Assembly (NCBI RefSeq): GCF_027943255.1
Contig: NC_072894.1
Location: 60,267,601-60,331,600 of the forward strand
Length of the DNA stretch: 64,000 bases
Source: Anastrepha obliqua
Taxonomy: Eukaryota > Arthropoda > Insecta > Diptera > Tephritidae
Direction: 5' to 3'
Shown: one piece after another, positions 23,250 to 35,939 of the stretch
How positions within the stretch are numbered: position 1 is the stretch's first letter
How the letters are laid out: every line of letters begins with the position of its first letter
Position numbers and translations under genes: made by a program
The notes under the pieces: generated by a model
The model's input: the letters and a program-made list of their open reading frames with translations, nothing else
Databases searched by the model: none
What the model was told of the DNA's origin: nothing

Positions 23250-23600
23250 AAATAGGTTAGGTTAGGTTGCTTGTCTAAGACAAGACTCTCCGTGGCCCTA
23301 AGGTTCATTCTTATAACTGCATTTGATTTCCATCTCTCATCTAAATTGCTTAAACCACTTAGATCTTTTAAGAAGGAAACTAGTGCATCCCCAAGATTTT
23401 TGGCACTGCTTCTTGTAAGTGTAGGAGATTCACAGAGCAGGTGTTGCACCGACTCAATTTCTTCTTAATCTCCACAACTCCTGCAGAAATCATTGTGAGG
23501 TACACCCATTCTACTGGCTAGGGTGCTAATAGTGCAGCTTGGAAGGCACTACACCGGTCTGGGGGTTGAAAGGAGCAATTTAAGGGTAATTGTTCTTAAT
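23250..23600 (-). mobile_element. LINE 3' end, opposite orientation
   Basis: Minus-strand translation (23470 to 23240) gives EESVQHLLCESPTLT-like sequence: the C-terminal finger/helix region seen in the other LINE ends (VRHLLCECESLA at 22676), followed by FLKDLSGLSNLDERW. Upstream on that strand is a CRSC-type motif (near 23480). The plus strand begins with GGTTAGGTTAGG at 23256, which is the LINE's 3' CCTAA tail read in reverse. Short 5'-truncated copy. Confidence 0.65.
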
Positions 23601-24896
23601 ACACTCCCGACCCAGTGCCATTGCCCATCTTTCAGCCGCGAATATAAATATAGTGACTTCTATCATTTCATATCACTCTGACCTGCCAATCCTTTCTGTC
23701 GAGTATTCGTATTTCATAGTACTTATTCAGATCTATCTTGGGAACCAGATAAACTGTTTTCGATGCGTCTTCCAAGTGTTCCACAAATAGTAGAACTGAT
23801 GCATGACTGTACGAGTTTTCTTTTAGAAGGCCTGCTGCTTTAATTCTGCAAGCAGTTTTGGCCTATCCCTTCCGCACTTCCAGCGCCGCAAAAAATGCAA
23901 TAACAAAATGAATTAAATGCGCACTATTGCCGCCATCGCCTTCAATGCTGTGAAAGACGGGTTTGAAATGGCTTTGAGTACGACATTTGTATGAGATTTG
24001 ACCAATGTTTTGTGTGGTGTTTGCATATATGTAAACTCGCCAACGACAGCAAACGCAAAAGTAAGCTGCGGTGGAATGGTTTCATTGCACAGTTTTCTAT
24101 ATAGCAAGTTAAAAAAAAATTATTTTAACTTAAGTTAGCGAAATTAAATCTAAAGTAATATAGTCTTTAATAAATTCATAACCATTGTATTTTGTTCCAG
24201 TCGTTCTTCTTCCAATCCACTGGCATCTTTATTTCAAAATAAACTTTACTTTCTCCCATATTTTTCTTTCTACATCGAATAATAACGCTTACAACTATTC
24301 AGATTACTACCACCTCGTAAGTAACTACTAAACATGTGAAATACAATAAAAAATTATTACTGGAATGCAATACTCCATTACTATTACTTCAATTCATACA
24401 TAAGAAACAATTTAGTGGGCACTTGCGTCATATTTGCCTTAATATTTCCACTTTTCCACACATGCATATGCACATACGTACACATAGCACACGCATAATA
24501 CCTTAAATGCATTAGCTAGACGCAATGTGCCCATCTGCCTGGCAATATGGCTACAACAATGCAATTTCACGAAATGTAAAAGGTTCATACCAGAAAAAAT
24601 TCATGTTCCCTCGATATTGTCTTCAAGGACTCTCTGCGCAATTGGAATTGCTTACACTTAATTGCATATCTTGGTGTGTTAATGATTCTTGATTGCACTG
24701 CATACAGATTAAGACTCACAACCAACATAAATGTATACATGTCGTACGATAGAAGTGGGAATATTCGCATAAAAGGAATACTTCTGAATTCAACCGATCT
24801 CAAGAGTAGTTTCAAACTGGTATTGAATGGATGAAAAATGCAATTCCCGCAAAACATTTGTTGTAAATATTATTTAACTACATATAATATTGTATG
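23601..24896. other. Intergenic stretch, nothing recognised
   Basis: Mixed-composition sequence with no coding, RNA or transposon signature that I can support. An A/T-rich block starts at about 24110. Confidence 0.4.
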
Positions 24897-24906
24897 TATA
24901 TACTAG

Positions 24907-25127
24907 CGGCCACCGTAGCTGAATGGCGTTACTATCATTCCACTACCATTCATTTTTTCTAATAGCGGTCGCTCCTCGGCAGGCAATGACAAACCTCCGA
25001 GTGTATTTCTGCCATGAAAAAGCTCTTCAAATGAGTCGGCTTAAAACTGTACGTCTCTCCATTTAAGGGGATAGGCTCGGTCAAACACCCAAAAAGTGTG
25101 TAAACGCCAATTATACTTGTAGTCTAT
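24907..25127 (+). mobile_element. SINE-A copy 3, internally deleted
   Basis: Head GGCCACCGTAGCTGAATGGCG, then AGCGGTCGCTCCTCGGCAGG, CTCCGAGTGTATTTCTGCC and GTCAAACACCCAAAAAGTG. Flanked by TATATACTAG on both sides (24897-24906 and 25128-25137), a 10-bp target duplication. It lacks the stretch that carries box B in copy 7 and part of the 3' body. Confidence 0.8.
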
Positions 25128-25328
25128 TATATACTAGTGCTGTGACCTGAGATGATTTATTGTGCTAAGGCTTCAACAAAGACTAACTATTTAGAAAGTT
25201 AAACTTCTGTGTGCTTATAATACAAACACAATCACAGAGGTTCAGCCCGTAGTGCCTCAGAAAAGTCTGTTCTTACCAAGATGCACATGTACAGAAAGGT
25301 TCTCTACTTGTGGCCTTCATGCCACGGT

Positions 25329-26100
25329 AACAACTATTGGGTTGAGGAATAAGTTCGTAGTGTTTTTATATTTTCTTTTATTTTACAATGATTTGTTTTC
25401 TGTTTGGCAAAGGGTAAGTATTAATTCGATAGAACTCGTTGAGGTCTACAAAACTATGTTAATTGTATTTTTGAGTTAATATATTAATTTTTTTTTGTTT
25501 TGAAGCTTAGAAATGGAATACCCAGGAGGCAGAAGTGAACATTTTCGACACTTGCTCTTCTTTTCTTCTCATCGAGGGTAAAAAGCTGCCCAAGCAGTCC
25601 GAAACATTTGTGACGTGTATGCAGAAGGTGTCATAGGCGAGTCTACAGCATGAAAATGGTTTGCAAAGTTAAAAAATGGCAATTTTGACGTCGATGACAC
25701 GATTCAATGGAAGAACGTCTCAAATCATTTCAGAAGGAGAACGGTCGCCAAGCCTGTCATGAATTAGCGGATAAAATGAACTGCGATCATAAAACGATTC
25801 TCTATCACTTTCATTCAATGGGATTTACAGAAAAATTGGAAGCCTAAGTGCCTCACGAGCTCAACGAAAAATATAAAGAAAATCACCTTCAAATTTCTTC
25901 TCAGCTGCTTAGCATCTCGCCCGTCTTCGAGCAACACGGGGTCATAAACAGCTCTTTTATACCGGATCGTCACGAGAGATGAGAAATATTGCCTACACAT
26001 CAATATGAAACAAAAATAGGAGTGGGTGGCTCCAGGAGATACGACAAAGCCGAGAGTCAAGCCAGATCTTCATCCAAAGAAGACTGGTGAGACTGGCAAT
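25329..26100 (+). mobile_element. Mariner, cecropia/mauritiana-type, 3'-truncated and decayed
   Basis: The left end TTGGGTTGAGGAATAAGTTC follows a TA and is a mariner terminal repeat. Coding words follow in several frames: AAQAVRNICDVYAEGV, STA-KWFAKLKNGNFDVDD (about 25640-25695), RIVTRDEKYCLHINMKQK (about 25962; first catalytic Asp present in RDEK), then EWVAPGDTTKPRVKPDLHPK. The copy then stops before the second catalytic Asp. It breaks off at about 26095 next to CTACACTACAACAACAACAA, which resembles the tail of SINE-B. Confidence 0.7.
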
Positions 26101-26116
26101 GCTACACTACAACAAC

Positions 26117-27550
26117 AACAAATTAGTCGAGAGGTAGGAAGAGGTTATGTAAATAGCAACTAGGCTCATAAAAACAAAAATTGTAAGCCTTTGCCAACCA
26201 TTATATTTATTCTTTCTAAGAATTGCGCCTTTTAACCGATTATGCCATTTATAATATTTCGCGAAAAAAAGATTTTTTAATTATTTCATTTGAGAAAAAA
26301 TTACTGTTAATAGTTGACTTTTCTGTGTTCGGTCGACTTTAGCTACCACAACATTAATTTTAATTTATTTTTCTAATTTGTTAATAAAACTGATAATAAT
26401 AATAACAAAAAAATTCAACTTAACTGAATTTGTACCAATCGATGGATTTAAAAAATTTATTACTTGTTGGTATTGGGTTTTTTCGACTCGGTCGGCAGTC
26501 TGATCGGCAACACGAGATATTTAATTGGGAATCATTTAAAACATATGGCATATATTGAAAAAGTCAATATCGGGAATTCTTATGAGCTAACACACGTTAA
26601 TTTAACCCAACACATTGACAACTACAATCTGCAACTGAAACGGGACGAAATGTTTCGCTTATTCCTAATTTCCGCAATAAGTGATCATATTTCACAAAAA
26701 AAAAAAAAAAAACATTTTATTTAAGCAACTTATTTCTTCGCGAAAATTTTGTTATTAAACTTTAAAATACAAATTGTTTCAATTTTGAAAAGACTCGTTT
26801 AGCACTAACTTTCGTAGTAAGAATGGCCAATAAAAGCAAATTTTCGGAGCCATAGCACCGAGCATTTTATTCTATTCTGATTTCTTACTTAAGCTAGAGA
26901 GTACTCATCGGACGACAAATTTGTTAAACCAAGTTTGAGTAAACCATTTCTTAAAAACGAAGAAGAGCCTTGAATTGACGATTCATCAGCCAAAAATGGC
27001 AAATGCGATTCTAAATGGAACAGGAAATAAAAAAATAGCATTGAATGTTTTCGAAACCAGTAAAAAAATAGTTTCTTTCAAATTATCAATGCGACGAACG
27101 AATTCGTTCAATTGGTTTTTGGTGTATTGCATATTTTGCTTCGGTAGAATAGCGATGCCTGCTATATTGGCTTTGTGCATTTCCATCATATAACAGATGC
27201 CCGAAATTTTTTTATATGGAAGAAAATACCCAGCGTCAATGACAAAAATTGTCAAAAATCAACACAACTCTTGAGCCACTTGAAACTTGCACTTTATTAT
27301 TCAGGATTCAGTGGACTACTTACTACCCTGCTTATCGGAAATTTTTCTAATGCCTTTGCTTAAAAAGCTAAAATGTTGATTAAAATTTGTTAATATTTTT
27401 CTTTAATTATCATAAAGTTTGAAAGTTGGATTTATAGTGCAATGAACTACATTTATTTTTATAAAATTTTGTTTTTAAGTTCATTAAGTACCTGGACACC
27501 ATCAATGACATGATGAGCAACACTCTTAAAACTGTTTATCAATATTTTAC
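26117..27550. other. Intergenic stretch, nothing recognised
   Basis: AT-rich, with a 16-17 A run at about 26696. Short frames here are not conserved-looking, and no element ends are visible. Confidence 0.4.
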
Positions 27551-29075
27551 TGTTTACTTACGCAGGTCTTGGGATAAACGCGAAAGAACGGACAAGATAC
27601 TTTTTTACGTGGAACCTCCTAAAGCTAGGTAACAACGAGCCACACCTCAAGGGTAGTAGGAAGTACCTTAGGGTAATACTAAACAGTAAATTGCTGTTGG
27701 AGCACATATTTAATACCATTGGAAAGGATTCAGCGACTCACTGTTCTATGCATAATAGGAGCGATGAAAACCACGTCTACAGCGGTGCTAGAAGTGATAC
27801 TTTGCACACCACCTATTGACCTTATGGCGGAAAATACGCGAGGAAATTAGTGGATTCTGGAGAATTTACTTAAGGAACCTCGGACATAGCTCGTTAGAAA
27901 AGAGGAGTACAGGTTGCATAGACTACATGACTCTGAGATTTAATTGAGAGAGAAGGTTTCATATTAAAATTAAAGAGGTGGGATGGCATAAAGGCATGTA
28001 ACCTGGCCGTAGGACTCTTCATATTTGCACAGACGGCTCTGAAACTTTGAATGGAGCGGGAGCGGGAGTGGGTATTTACTGCTCAAAACTAGGGTTTAGG
28101 CAGCCTATCAAGCTACCGGATCAAAGCAGTATTTTCCAAGCGAAAGTTTTTTGCTGTTGGGAAACCCGTGGAGTTAGCCTACACAAAAACAGAAAATAAC
28201 TCAATAACTAATATTTACGGTGACAGTCAAGTATTTAGTAATAAAAGCAATAACTTCATATTGTATTGAGGGGTCCCGGTGGTCTAGAACTCGAAAATTT
28301 TGGGAAACTTTTTTTACAATAAAAAATAAATAAAAAACGACTTTTAAATTTTTTGGGCATTTCATTTAAGTTCTTTTATTTACATACGAAATTTAAATTT
28401 TTTATTTTTTTTTATTTAAATTGATCCTCCCGAAAAATTGGACCTGGATGGTGTTGTCCATTTTGGCTTTTCTATTTATCTGAAACACAGACACCAAAAA
28501 AAATTATTAATCAGTACGACTGTAGCTATGACCCGGGTTAAAAAAAATTGCCAAAATTGCGCGGTTTTGAACTTGACACTCTAAAAATCGAGCTTTTTTC
28601 AGTTTTTTAATAAAAAAATTACGAAATAATTGAAATAATAATATGATTCTAGTACGGGCGATAGCCATTGATGTTGTGAACAACATATTAAAATTTCAGG
28701 CGATTTGGTCGAATAGTGGTGTCGTTTCGACATTAATGAGTTTAAAGCGCGCGAACCGCTCTCTACCTAGTTAATGGGCTGTAGAAAATATACTATTTGA
28801 AATTTCCGCATACAAATTTCACAGTATATTCTTAAAATACTATACTTTCGAAATATCGAAAAAACAAAAATTAAGTCTAAAAATGTCCAACGATGGAGGA
28901 AGAGAAGAGAGGATATAAAGGAAACTTTAGAATACATTCTGCATCTTTGTATGGCATTATAAATGTGCCTAGGGATATCTACTTTAAGTCTTAAAAGTGG
29001 TCAGTCTCCCTGGTATCGCTAAGGACCAATTCGTGGCTTAATGCCAGCCGGGTTAACCTAACCTAACCTAATTAA
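27551..29075 (+). mobile_element. LINE: RT C-terminus and RNase H, then interrupted, then 3' end
   Basis: 27600-27850: words matching the RT thumb region (RIQRLTVLCIIGAMKTTSTA, then VLEVILCTPPIDLMAENTR). 28025-28240: RNase H N-terminal motif TDGSETLNGAGAGVGIYCSK, then LPDQSSIFQAKVF and the YGDSQVF aspartate motif. At about 28259 coding similarity ends. It resumes at about 28885 with a 3' UTR-like block (GGTCAGTCTCCCTGGTATCG, AAGGACCAATTCG) and a CCTAA tail ending at about 29072. Frames are broken throughout. Confidence 0.65.
28259..28884. repeat. Unclassified AT-rich sequence interrupting a LINE
   Basis: About 620 bp between the RNase H part and the 3' tail of the LINE. No inverted termini, target duplication or coding sequence recognised. 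Contains CCGAAAAATTGGACCTGG and TTTCAGGCGATTTGGTCG. Could be another repeat or part of an untranslated region. Confidence 0.35.
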
Positions 29076-29419
29076 AAAACAAATAAAGTATCAAAACCTG
29101 TCAATAAGTTCATGAGCTATAAACGCACTATATATTTCGATATCACCTAAAAAACCCGTCATGAAAATAGTGCTTAAGTAAAATTCGAGTATTAGTATTA
29201 CAACAACAACGATTGAATGGATGTGCAATTATTCCTATGCAATTCCAATTCCAACAAGTTTAAAATGGAGAAGGCAAAATACATCAATCTTCCCGTCAAA
29301 AGCTGATGACAAGATTCCAAACCAACTAATTTCCTAAAACTTCTACCGTTATGCTATTTTTAAATTCCGTGGAAGAATGCACTGCCTTATTCCGTTTTCT
29401 CTGTCGAGAAGCTACATGG

Positions 29420-29640
29420 CAGTGACACCAACCCACTCCTAGACCATTTGCTTTGTTCGCAGAAACTTACGCCATGCGATTTCTATCTCCTTTCTAAGGT
29501 GAAGTCTGAGTCTTTTGACGGAGTGAAATAAAAGGCGGCAAACGTTCTGTTGGAGCTACCATGGCAACCGGTTCTACGTAACCGTAACGGCCGAAAAATA
29601 TAATCGACCAAAGACTACCACTTTAATAGCATTTCCCAAA
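29420..29640 (+). mobile_element. Possible mariner/IS630 C-terminal fragment
   Basis: One frame gives CDFYLLSKVKSESFDGVK then KAANVLLELPWQ. This resembles the region after the third catalytic residue in mariner-type transposases (usual CDFFLFPK.K). Short and degraded. Confidence 0.4.
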
Positions 29641-29692
29641 AAATTATGCGGATTGTATTATGGTTGCAATAACAACAAAAAATAAATAAATA

Positions 29693-29960
29693 ATTGGCGC
29701 GTACACTTCAGTTAGATGTTTGGCCTAGCTCCTCATCCTATGTGTGGCGTGCGTCTTAATATTATTCCACAAATGGAAACACCTAAAATTTTAAGGCGGC
29801 TCCGGCTTTTTATGAGGAGATTTTTCGTGGCAAAATACACTCGGAGGTTAGCCATTGCGTGCCGAGGTGCGATCCCTATTAGAAAAAAACGTGTTCTACC
29901 ATTTAAACCTATGCACTCCCGAATGGTAGTCTTGCTCCAACTCAAGCGGCAACGGCAGCT
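29693..29960 (-). mobile_element. SINE-A copy 4
   Basis: In reverse complement: head with GAGCAAGACTACCATTCGGG, then CCTCGGCACGCAATGGCTAA, CTCCGAGTGTATTTTGCCAC, TTTGTGGAATAATATTAAGA and the terminal TGTACGCGCCAATT. Full body but diverged from the other copies, so probably older. Confidence 0.75.
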
Positions 29961-30526
29961 TACAGCAACAGCAACAGTAGGAGTTCATATTAAAGGTGAA
30001 ATAAGAAAAATATATGAAACCAAAATTAAATATTTTGCAGCACTAAACTTGCTATTTAATAGTCGCATCGTACAGTCCTTTTTTTGTTTGTTTTCTTTTT
30101 AACAACTGTGGAATTTTTCAAATTGTTCTTACCAAATCATGTTTTCGCAACTACAATTAGAATGTGTCAAAGATGGGGGCTTTACTCGTATAACTGATTT
30201 ATTTGCTTGTCTATTTTTTTCAATCAATTACAGCTTTGCACGAACTGTTTATGCATTTTATTTACACTTTTTGTTTGCAAACGCTATTTGATCTGCAATG
30301 AATATTCATGAGAGAATCGATTCATATTTTTAACGCCCCTGAAATACCCTTCGCCACTGCTGCTGCCCATTTATTCACATAACTTCGTGCATGTCCTACC
30401 GCTGCCATTGTGGTGTGCGTAAACTTGTTTGTATATTTACAAATGGCGTTTTATCAGAATAGTGACAACGCATCTTAACATTGTTGACGAATGTGTTGTT
30501 CTTACTCTGTGCACTTACCATTGTTA

Positions 30527-31755
30527 TACCCGCGTGCACTAGTGCTAAGGGTATTATAATTTTGTTCGCATAGGGGTTATATGTATGTAACAGCACAAAG
30601 AAATCGTTATGGATTTAATGCATTTATAATGGTGGATGATCTTATTTAAGTCATATGTTACTTTGACAGTGGCATCTCTTCCCCGCTGAAAATGTTGACA
30701 GGAAGACAGTATCACAGGTATTTACGTGGAGCTAAATGAATCGCTTAACACTTGAACAAGATTAGGAACTATTGCAAAAATTATATTTTTTGACAAAGCC
30801 GCTATGAAGCCGATGAAGACTATGCTAACAAGCGAAACTGGCTTATTTGTTGATCGGAAAACCCACACGGGATCATCGAAAAGCCAATGCATCTTTAGAG
30901 AGTGGAATTTTGCGTGTATTTTGGAGAGGTGGCATCATTCCCCCATTTTTCTTTAAGATAACCACTGCAGAGGCATGTGAAACTATTTTTTTTGTAGCCA
31001 GCAATTGAAGGCTTGGTCTTGGACGATTTTTAGTTTCAGCAGAATCGTGTGCCATACTACACAGTGGATACCAGAACCTATCTTTGCATGCCAAATGCGG
31101 TAACCATCGTATCGGCGATGTCGATTGGCTACCGTGGAGCTGCGAATTTACGCCACTAGACCTTTTTTGTATGGTGCCGAAAAGAATGTTGCCATGCGAA
31201 CAATTCAGTAACGTTTCAGGCCCTTAAGACAAATATTTAGTAGGCGAATCGTGAGATAAAGCCAGAAACAGTCACCAAGGTCTTGGAAAACTCAGTTAAT
31301 AGGATGCGCAACTGCGAAGTCTGCAAGGCAACTAAATGCATGAACTCGTGCCTCATAAATAATGGAAACTTTTGCTCTTTTTTGAATTTCCAAAAAATAA
31401 GCCACTATATGGCTAAAAAGCCACTCTGTAAACCAAATACACTAAGAATTTTGAAAAGAGTGGATTTATCTTATCTGTCCATCTGTCCGTCCGCCTATGT
31501 GATCTATAACTCGACCAAAAATTAATTTTCAGTAATTTTCAAAAATTACTATTGAAATCCGATAAAATCCACGCCCACATTTTATGTGTTCAGACTTAAT
31601 TACCGTCCGTCCGCCTAATGTTACAAACTACAACACTAATTGTCTATGAGTTTGTTTGATTCAATAAATTAACAGCCAACTCAAATTAAATTTTACTAAA
31701 ATATGCTCAGGTATATAGAGATCGGTCCAGACCGAAGTTAGGCTTCCTTACTTAT
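30527..31755 (+). repeat. Dispersed AT-rich repeat enclosing a transposase remnant (tentative)
   Basis: The left end has TATACCCGCGTGCACTAG and GGGTATTATAATTTTGTTCG. The right end has GTCCATCTGTCCGTCCGCC, CAGGTATATAGAGATCGGTC and GAAGTTAGGCTTCCTTACTT. Such paired ends are typical of a non-coding dispersed repeat of flies. An IS630-type remnant occupies much of the interior. Confidence 0.35.
30690..31380 (+). mobile_element. IS630-type transposase remnant
   Basis: Words in order over several frames: LTLEQDWELLQKLYF-like start, then KPTRDHRKANASLESGIL, QQNRVPYYTVDTRTYL (second Asp region decayed), DVDWLPWSCEFTPLDLFC (matching the usual WPPRSCDLTPLDYFLW) and KPETVTKVLENSVNRMRNCE. The last word set fits the C-terminal helix of this transposase group. 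Heavily frameshifted. Confidence 0.6.
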
Positions 31756-32439
31756 TTTAGGCCGGTTGGATTGCAGCGCATAAGAGTGTGTAGGTGTATG
31801 TGTGTTTCAAAGTTGATGGCATAATGGATAATGGCTTAAACTTTACCTGAGTGATGTGCCTATGTGTGGGTGTAAGCAAAGGTGTTACACCCATGCATCC
31901 ATAACAATGACGTTCTAAAAAACACTAAAATTATCACTCCATTCTCAATACTGTTATTGCTACACATATTCGTATCTGTATAAATGTACATACTCGTATG
32001 TGTATATATATTTTTGGATACGTACTGTAGCAGCAATGAAAATACAACTCTTCTTCAGGTAATACTTCGATAGTAATAATAAAGTACGACTATTTGCAGG
32101 TATAGCTCACACATCAGTATCAACTATTGAACTGTGCCTAGAGTTCTCCTTACAAATAGGGACCCTATAGTTTTATACCCAGTTCTCATGCCATCTATTT
32201 TTTTATGACGGCAATGCATAGATTGGTTTATCTTTTCCTGCCAATGGGCAAAGCTACTCTTGAGAAGTTTGAGCATTGACAGTCTTCACAGTAACAGCCA
32301 CTTTGCCTCGCATAACAATAATCGACTATGGTGACCTCTCTGGTAAATAATAAGTAAATTGGTAATTGGGTTTAAGAGCCAAGCGGCAATAAATGGTTCA
32401 ATACACTGAATAAGCAATCGTAAATTTATCGGAGAATGC

Positions 32440-32610
32440 GAATATTTCACTATAAAGATAATGTGGGGGCAAGGCAACAGCGATATTGCAAAAAACAGCT
32501 TGACTATTGAGCTGGCTAGACAAGGCATTCTAGAGTTGGGTTCTAAAACTAGGGTGGACCTCGGGTGAGCGACACGAGCGCTAATCGGAAGCATTGACGT
32601 GAGGGATTGC
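32440..32610 (+). mobile_element. LINE RNase H fragment
   Basis: A frame reads GNSDIAKNSLTIELARQGIL then ELGSKTRVDLG. This aligns with the RNase H C-terminal motif PGHSDIAGNEKADELAR with several key residues changed (His and Asp lost). No ends recognised. Confidence 0.5.
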
Positions 32611-33431
32611 AAAGGTTCTCTACTAACAAAACCACATTTCCCGTTAGTGATGATGTTATTAACGGTGTTCTGTCGCAATTTTTAACTAAACGTGTGAACC
32701 TATCATGCAGAATTTTCTCAGCAGCATACAGTTTACCCCTTTCCAAATTCATTACTAACCACCTTTTGTATTTCTCTTTCGTTATGACGCACAACTGAGA
32801 AAAAATGTGTTTCGAAAATATAAATGCCGCTCAAAATGTTGCAATTTGTATACGTGCTACTGTGTAAGAAGTCGATTGAAAAATTTATGACGCCACCTCT
32901 TTCCAATTTAATGAATGGCTTTTCGAAACACACTTAACCCGTCATGGCTAACTGGTATTTTTCCCCCTTTTGGACAGGAGATAAGAATTTGTTGCAACTG
33001 AGCCTGATTAATGACAAATGAATCGAGATTTTATTATATATATGTAGCTTGGTAAGGATGAATGTATTCGTGCATGTTGGCTTTGAATTTGTATCTGTTT
33101 TGTATTTTATTAAATGGAACAGGCTTAATAGCATGTCGTCATACCTACTGATAAGGCACAGCCGATATATTTATGTATGTATGTATGTACCCACGACTAA
33201 TAATATCTCACCAGTAAAAGGCGAGCATGAAAAATATTAGGGGACCAAAATTTTTCTTTAACAGTTTTGTTCGGATTTTAATGAGATTTTTCACACTTTG
33301 TCGACATTATAGAAAAATCTATAAACATTAGTGTAGATAGCAAAGCGTGGAGGGAAAGAAACTTTGAGGCTTAAACATCCTTTTATAGCTTTTAGTTAAA
33401 TACTTACTAAAATACTTCTGTAAGCCACATA
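32611..33431. other. Stretch without a recognised gene
   Basis: No coding or element signature supported. It contains a TATGTATGTATGTA microsatellite at about 33171-33190. Confidence 0.4.
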
Positions 33432-33970
33432 AAGGGTCTTTTGAAAGCCGCGCCTAGTTGTTGTTTTAAAATAGAGATGTCCACATTTACATTCTTTCAG
33501 GCTGCCCTATTTTATCCAAAATACGGTTCTTAACAATCAGCCATATGAAAAATTACATCATTTAAATATCCACTATGGGCACGTTTACAGGTAAAATCCA
33601 CCAAAGAGCCGATTCTTGAATGAATGTTGGGAACATCGAGATATCGACGTTGAAAGTTGCTCAGCAACACTTTGCGCTGCAACAACAATATTCTCGTCAG
33701 AACCAGTTTCTTGATATTTTTTCACCAACCTCTGAATTGTCGACTCATTCGAACTATTATTCCCTCAAAAAAAATTTGGAATTTTCCGATATGTTGTTCT
33801 TAAAGATCGACCATTTTCAGAATAAGTTTCAATAATTTTAATAATAATAAAATTCTTTTTTAATAAAATCCTGTACCTGTCTGCTTGACTAATGTGAAAT
33901 ATGACATAAAAAGGTCCCGTATAAAAATTATTCGCAACTGGCATCTAGGTGTCTTTTTTGAAAATCCCTT
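33432..33970 (-). mobile_element. IS630-type element, 539-bp deletion derivative
   Basis: Ends AAGGGTCTTTTGAAAGCCGC (left) and, inverted, AAGGGATTTTCAAAAAAGAC (right), each flanked by TA (33430-33431 and 33971-33972). Minus-strand coding at 33752-33592 reads ESTIQRLVKKYQETGSDENI, then VVAAQSVAEQLSTSISR, the N-terminal HTH domain of the same family as 1995-2290 and 54545-55580. The catalytic domain is absent. Non-autonomous, MITE-like. Confidence 0.7.
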
Positions 33971-34676
33971 TATAAGGGTTTAGTAAAAGGCGAGTTAAAA
34001 AGAAATCTTATCGCCAAGCCCTGCAATTTTTGGCACCCCAGTTCAATACTTAAACATATGTACATACATACACCTACGTATAAAAAACTGTAAGAGCTTA
34101 GCTTTTATTCCTATTTGTTTGAAATTTTATATAAATTACGTTAACTGGACTTTCGAAAAAAAACGTGCACCTATTAGCCAAATTTTCACAATCTTGGTCA
34201 AATTGTGCATAAGTAGCCTTTAACCTGACATTTAATAATTCAATCCTACGCGGCATGCCGGGTTGCACTCCTGCAAAATAAGATCTACTTTATATTTATA
34301 TATATATCCTTACAAGAACTTCCAATATTAATTTATTTTGTTTGTTATGCATTTCTTCCCTTTGAATTCCAGTAGGCATCAACTCCAAGACTTCAATTGT
34401 CACAGCGTGTAAAGTATATTTTGCGTTATTGCCACTTTGTTGACTGGTCACGAGGGAATCGTGTTTTCATGCCCAAAACTATAATATACATATAAAAGAT
34501 ATGTCCAAAATTTCACTTCAATTCGTTCTGTATAAATAATTTTATATTGCTTCACTTCCACATTGAGTTACGAAATAATAGCAGGTGACATAAGATAGAT
34601 TTAGCGTGAAATTGTAAGTATGTTCTATATATTTTTACGTGATATGTGATTTTCCTTCAAAAGTAGTTCTAAGCAT

Positions 34677-35210
34677 GGGTAACGAGACTTCTTTGGGCCA
34701 GAGCCCGTTTTGCCACTTCCTTCTGCGGCCATCAATGCCACGGTTAGCAAATGGGTTACTACAACCCACAAGCGAGATTGGCAGGCTGAAAGAGGCTGCA
34801 GAGGAACTAAACTGATGTTATCTGTCATGCCCGATGGACTGTCGCAAGCCCTCCTGTCATTAAGCAGAAGGGAGTGCAGACGGCTGGTTGGACTGATGAC
34901 GGGCCACTTTCTGTGGGCGAAGCACATGGAAAGGGTGGGCATCTCAGACAGTGCACTCTGCCCTGCAGAGGAAGATGAGACGCAGACCACTTCCTGTGCG
35001 TCTGCCCCGCCTTCGCTCGAATCAGGTTTGAGGTCTTTGGCACTCATGTGTTAAGAAGCGACCATCTTGGCTCCTTGGCACCATAAGATCTATTTAGATT
35101 TCTTCGGAGATCGGGTAGATTTAAAGAAAATTAAAACGGAATCCAAGTGTTGTACAATGGACTTAATTAATGTCTGAGGGCTGCACTTGCTAGTTGTCCC
35201 GACAAAAAAA
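34677..35210 (+). mobile_element. LINE 3' copy with 12-bp target duplication
   Basis: Flanked by AGTTCTAAGCAT on both sides (34665-34676 and 35211-35222) and ending in an A-rich tail. The coding part 34710-35054 reads LLSLSRRECRRLVGLMTGHF, then LWAKHMERVGISDSALCP. This is the C-terminal finger region of LINE ORF2, followed after a frameshift by LRSDHLGSLAP-like words. The final 3' UTR has TTGTACAATGGACTTAATTA. Related in layout to, but distinct from, the LINE at 22213. Confidence 0.85.
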
Positions 35211-35939
35211 AGTTCTAAGCATACGATTTTATGGTTTTTATACAAAAGTTTGCTTTATATGATTTTACAGAAATAAAATTTCGTGGTTCTCTCACTTAGA
35301 ATGTCGACGAGACGATTTGATTCTTCAAGCAAAAAAAGAACATAGGAAAATAATAATTTACTACTAAATCAAAATCAACTTGCCTTTTTAGGAATATTCA
35401 TGCTACCTCCTGACCTCATGGAACTTGCAAATCCCATACAACTTTTCTTCTATTTATTCTCTCGGGAAATTTTTGGAAAATAAGGGAACACGAATGTGCA
35501 AACTCTACAGCTTATGTAAATACGTTAACTTGTTGGAGTTCTTCTCTATATGTCAGTTATACAAATGGCAAGCGTTAGAAAGCATTGGACAGATTAAATA
35601 GGTGTTAGTATGATTAAAAATACCATGTCACAAAAAAGATAGGAATTAATTAGAAAATCGATTCACTTCAGATATAATAGAAATCAGTTGACGTTATTGC
35701 ATTCTAACCATAACCGATTATTCAAAATAAGGTCAATTGTTATGGACTTAAACGAAGCTGGACTGTGTGACGAGCTGATAGTTCAACTAAAGCCCATAAT
35801 TACGTGAAACTGTACAATACAATATAAAATAATGGTTGTAAGTGGAGTATCTGGTTTCTGTTATCAATTCGAGCCGAATACAGGAAATGGCAACATAGTA
35901 CGCTAACACGAGGGCCGTTCTAACATTGTCCGATCTGAA

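Noticed and set aside
23256..23268. Interstitial telomeric repeat
   Set aside because: Only about two and a half units, located at a LINE 3' end.
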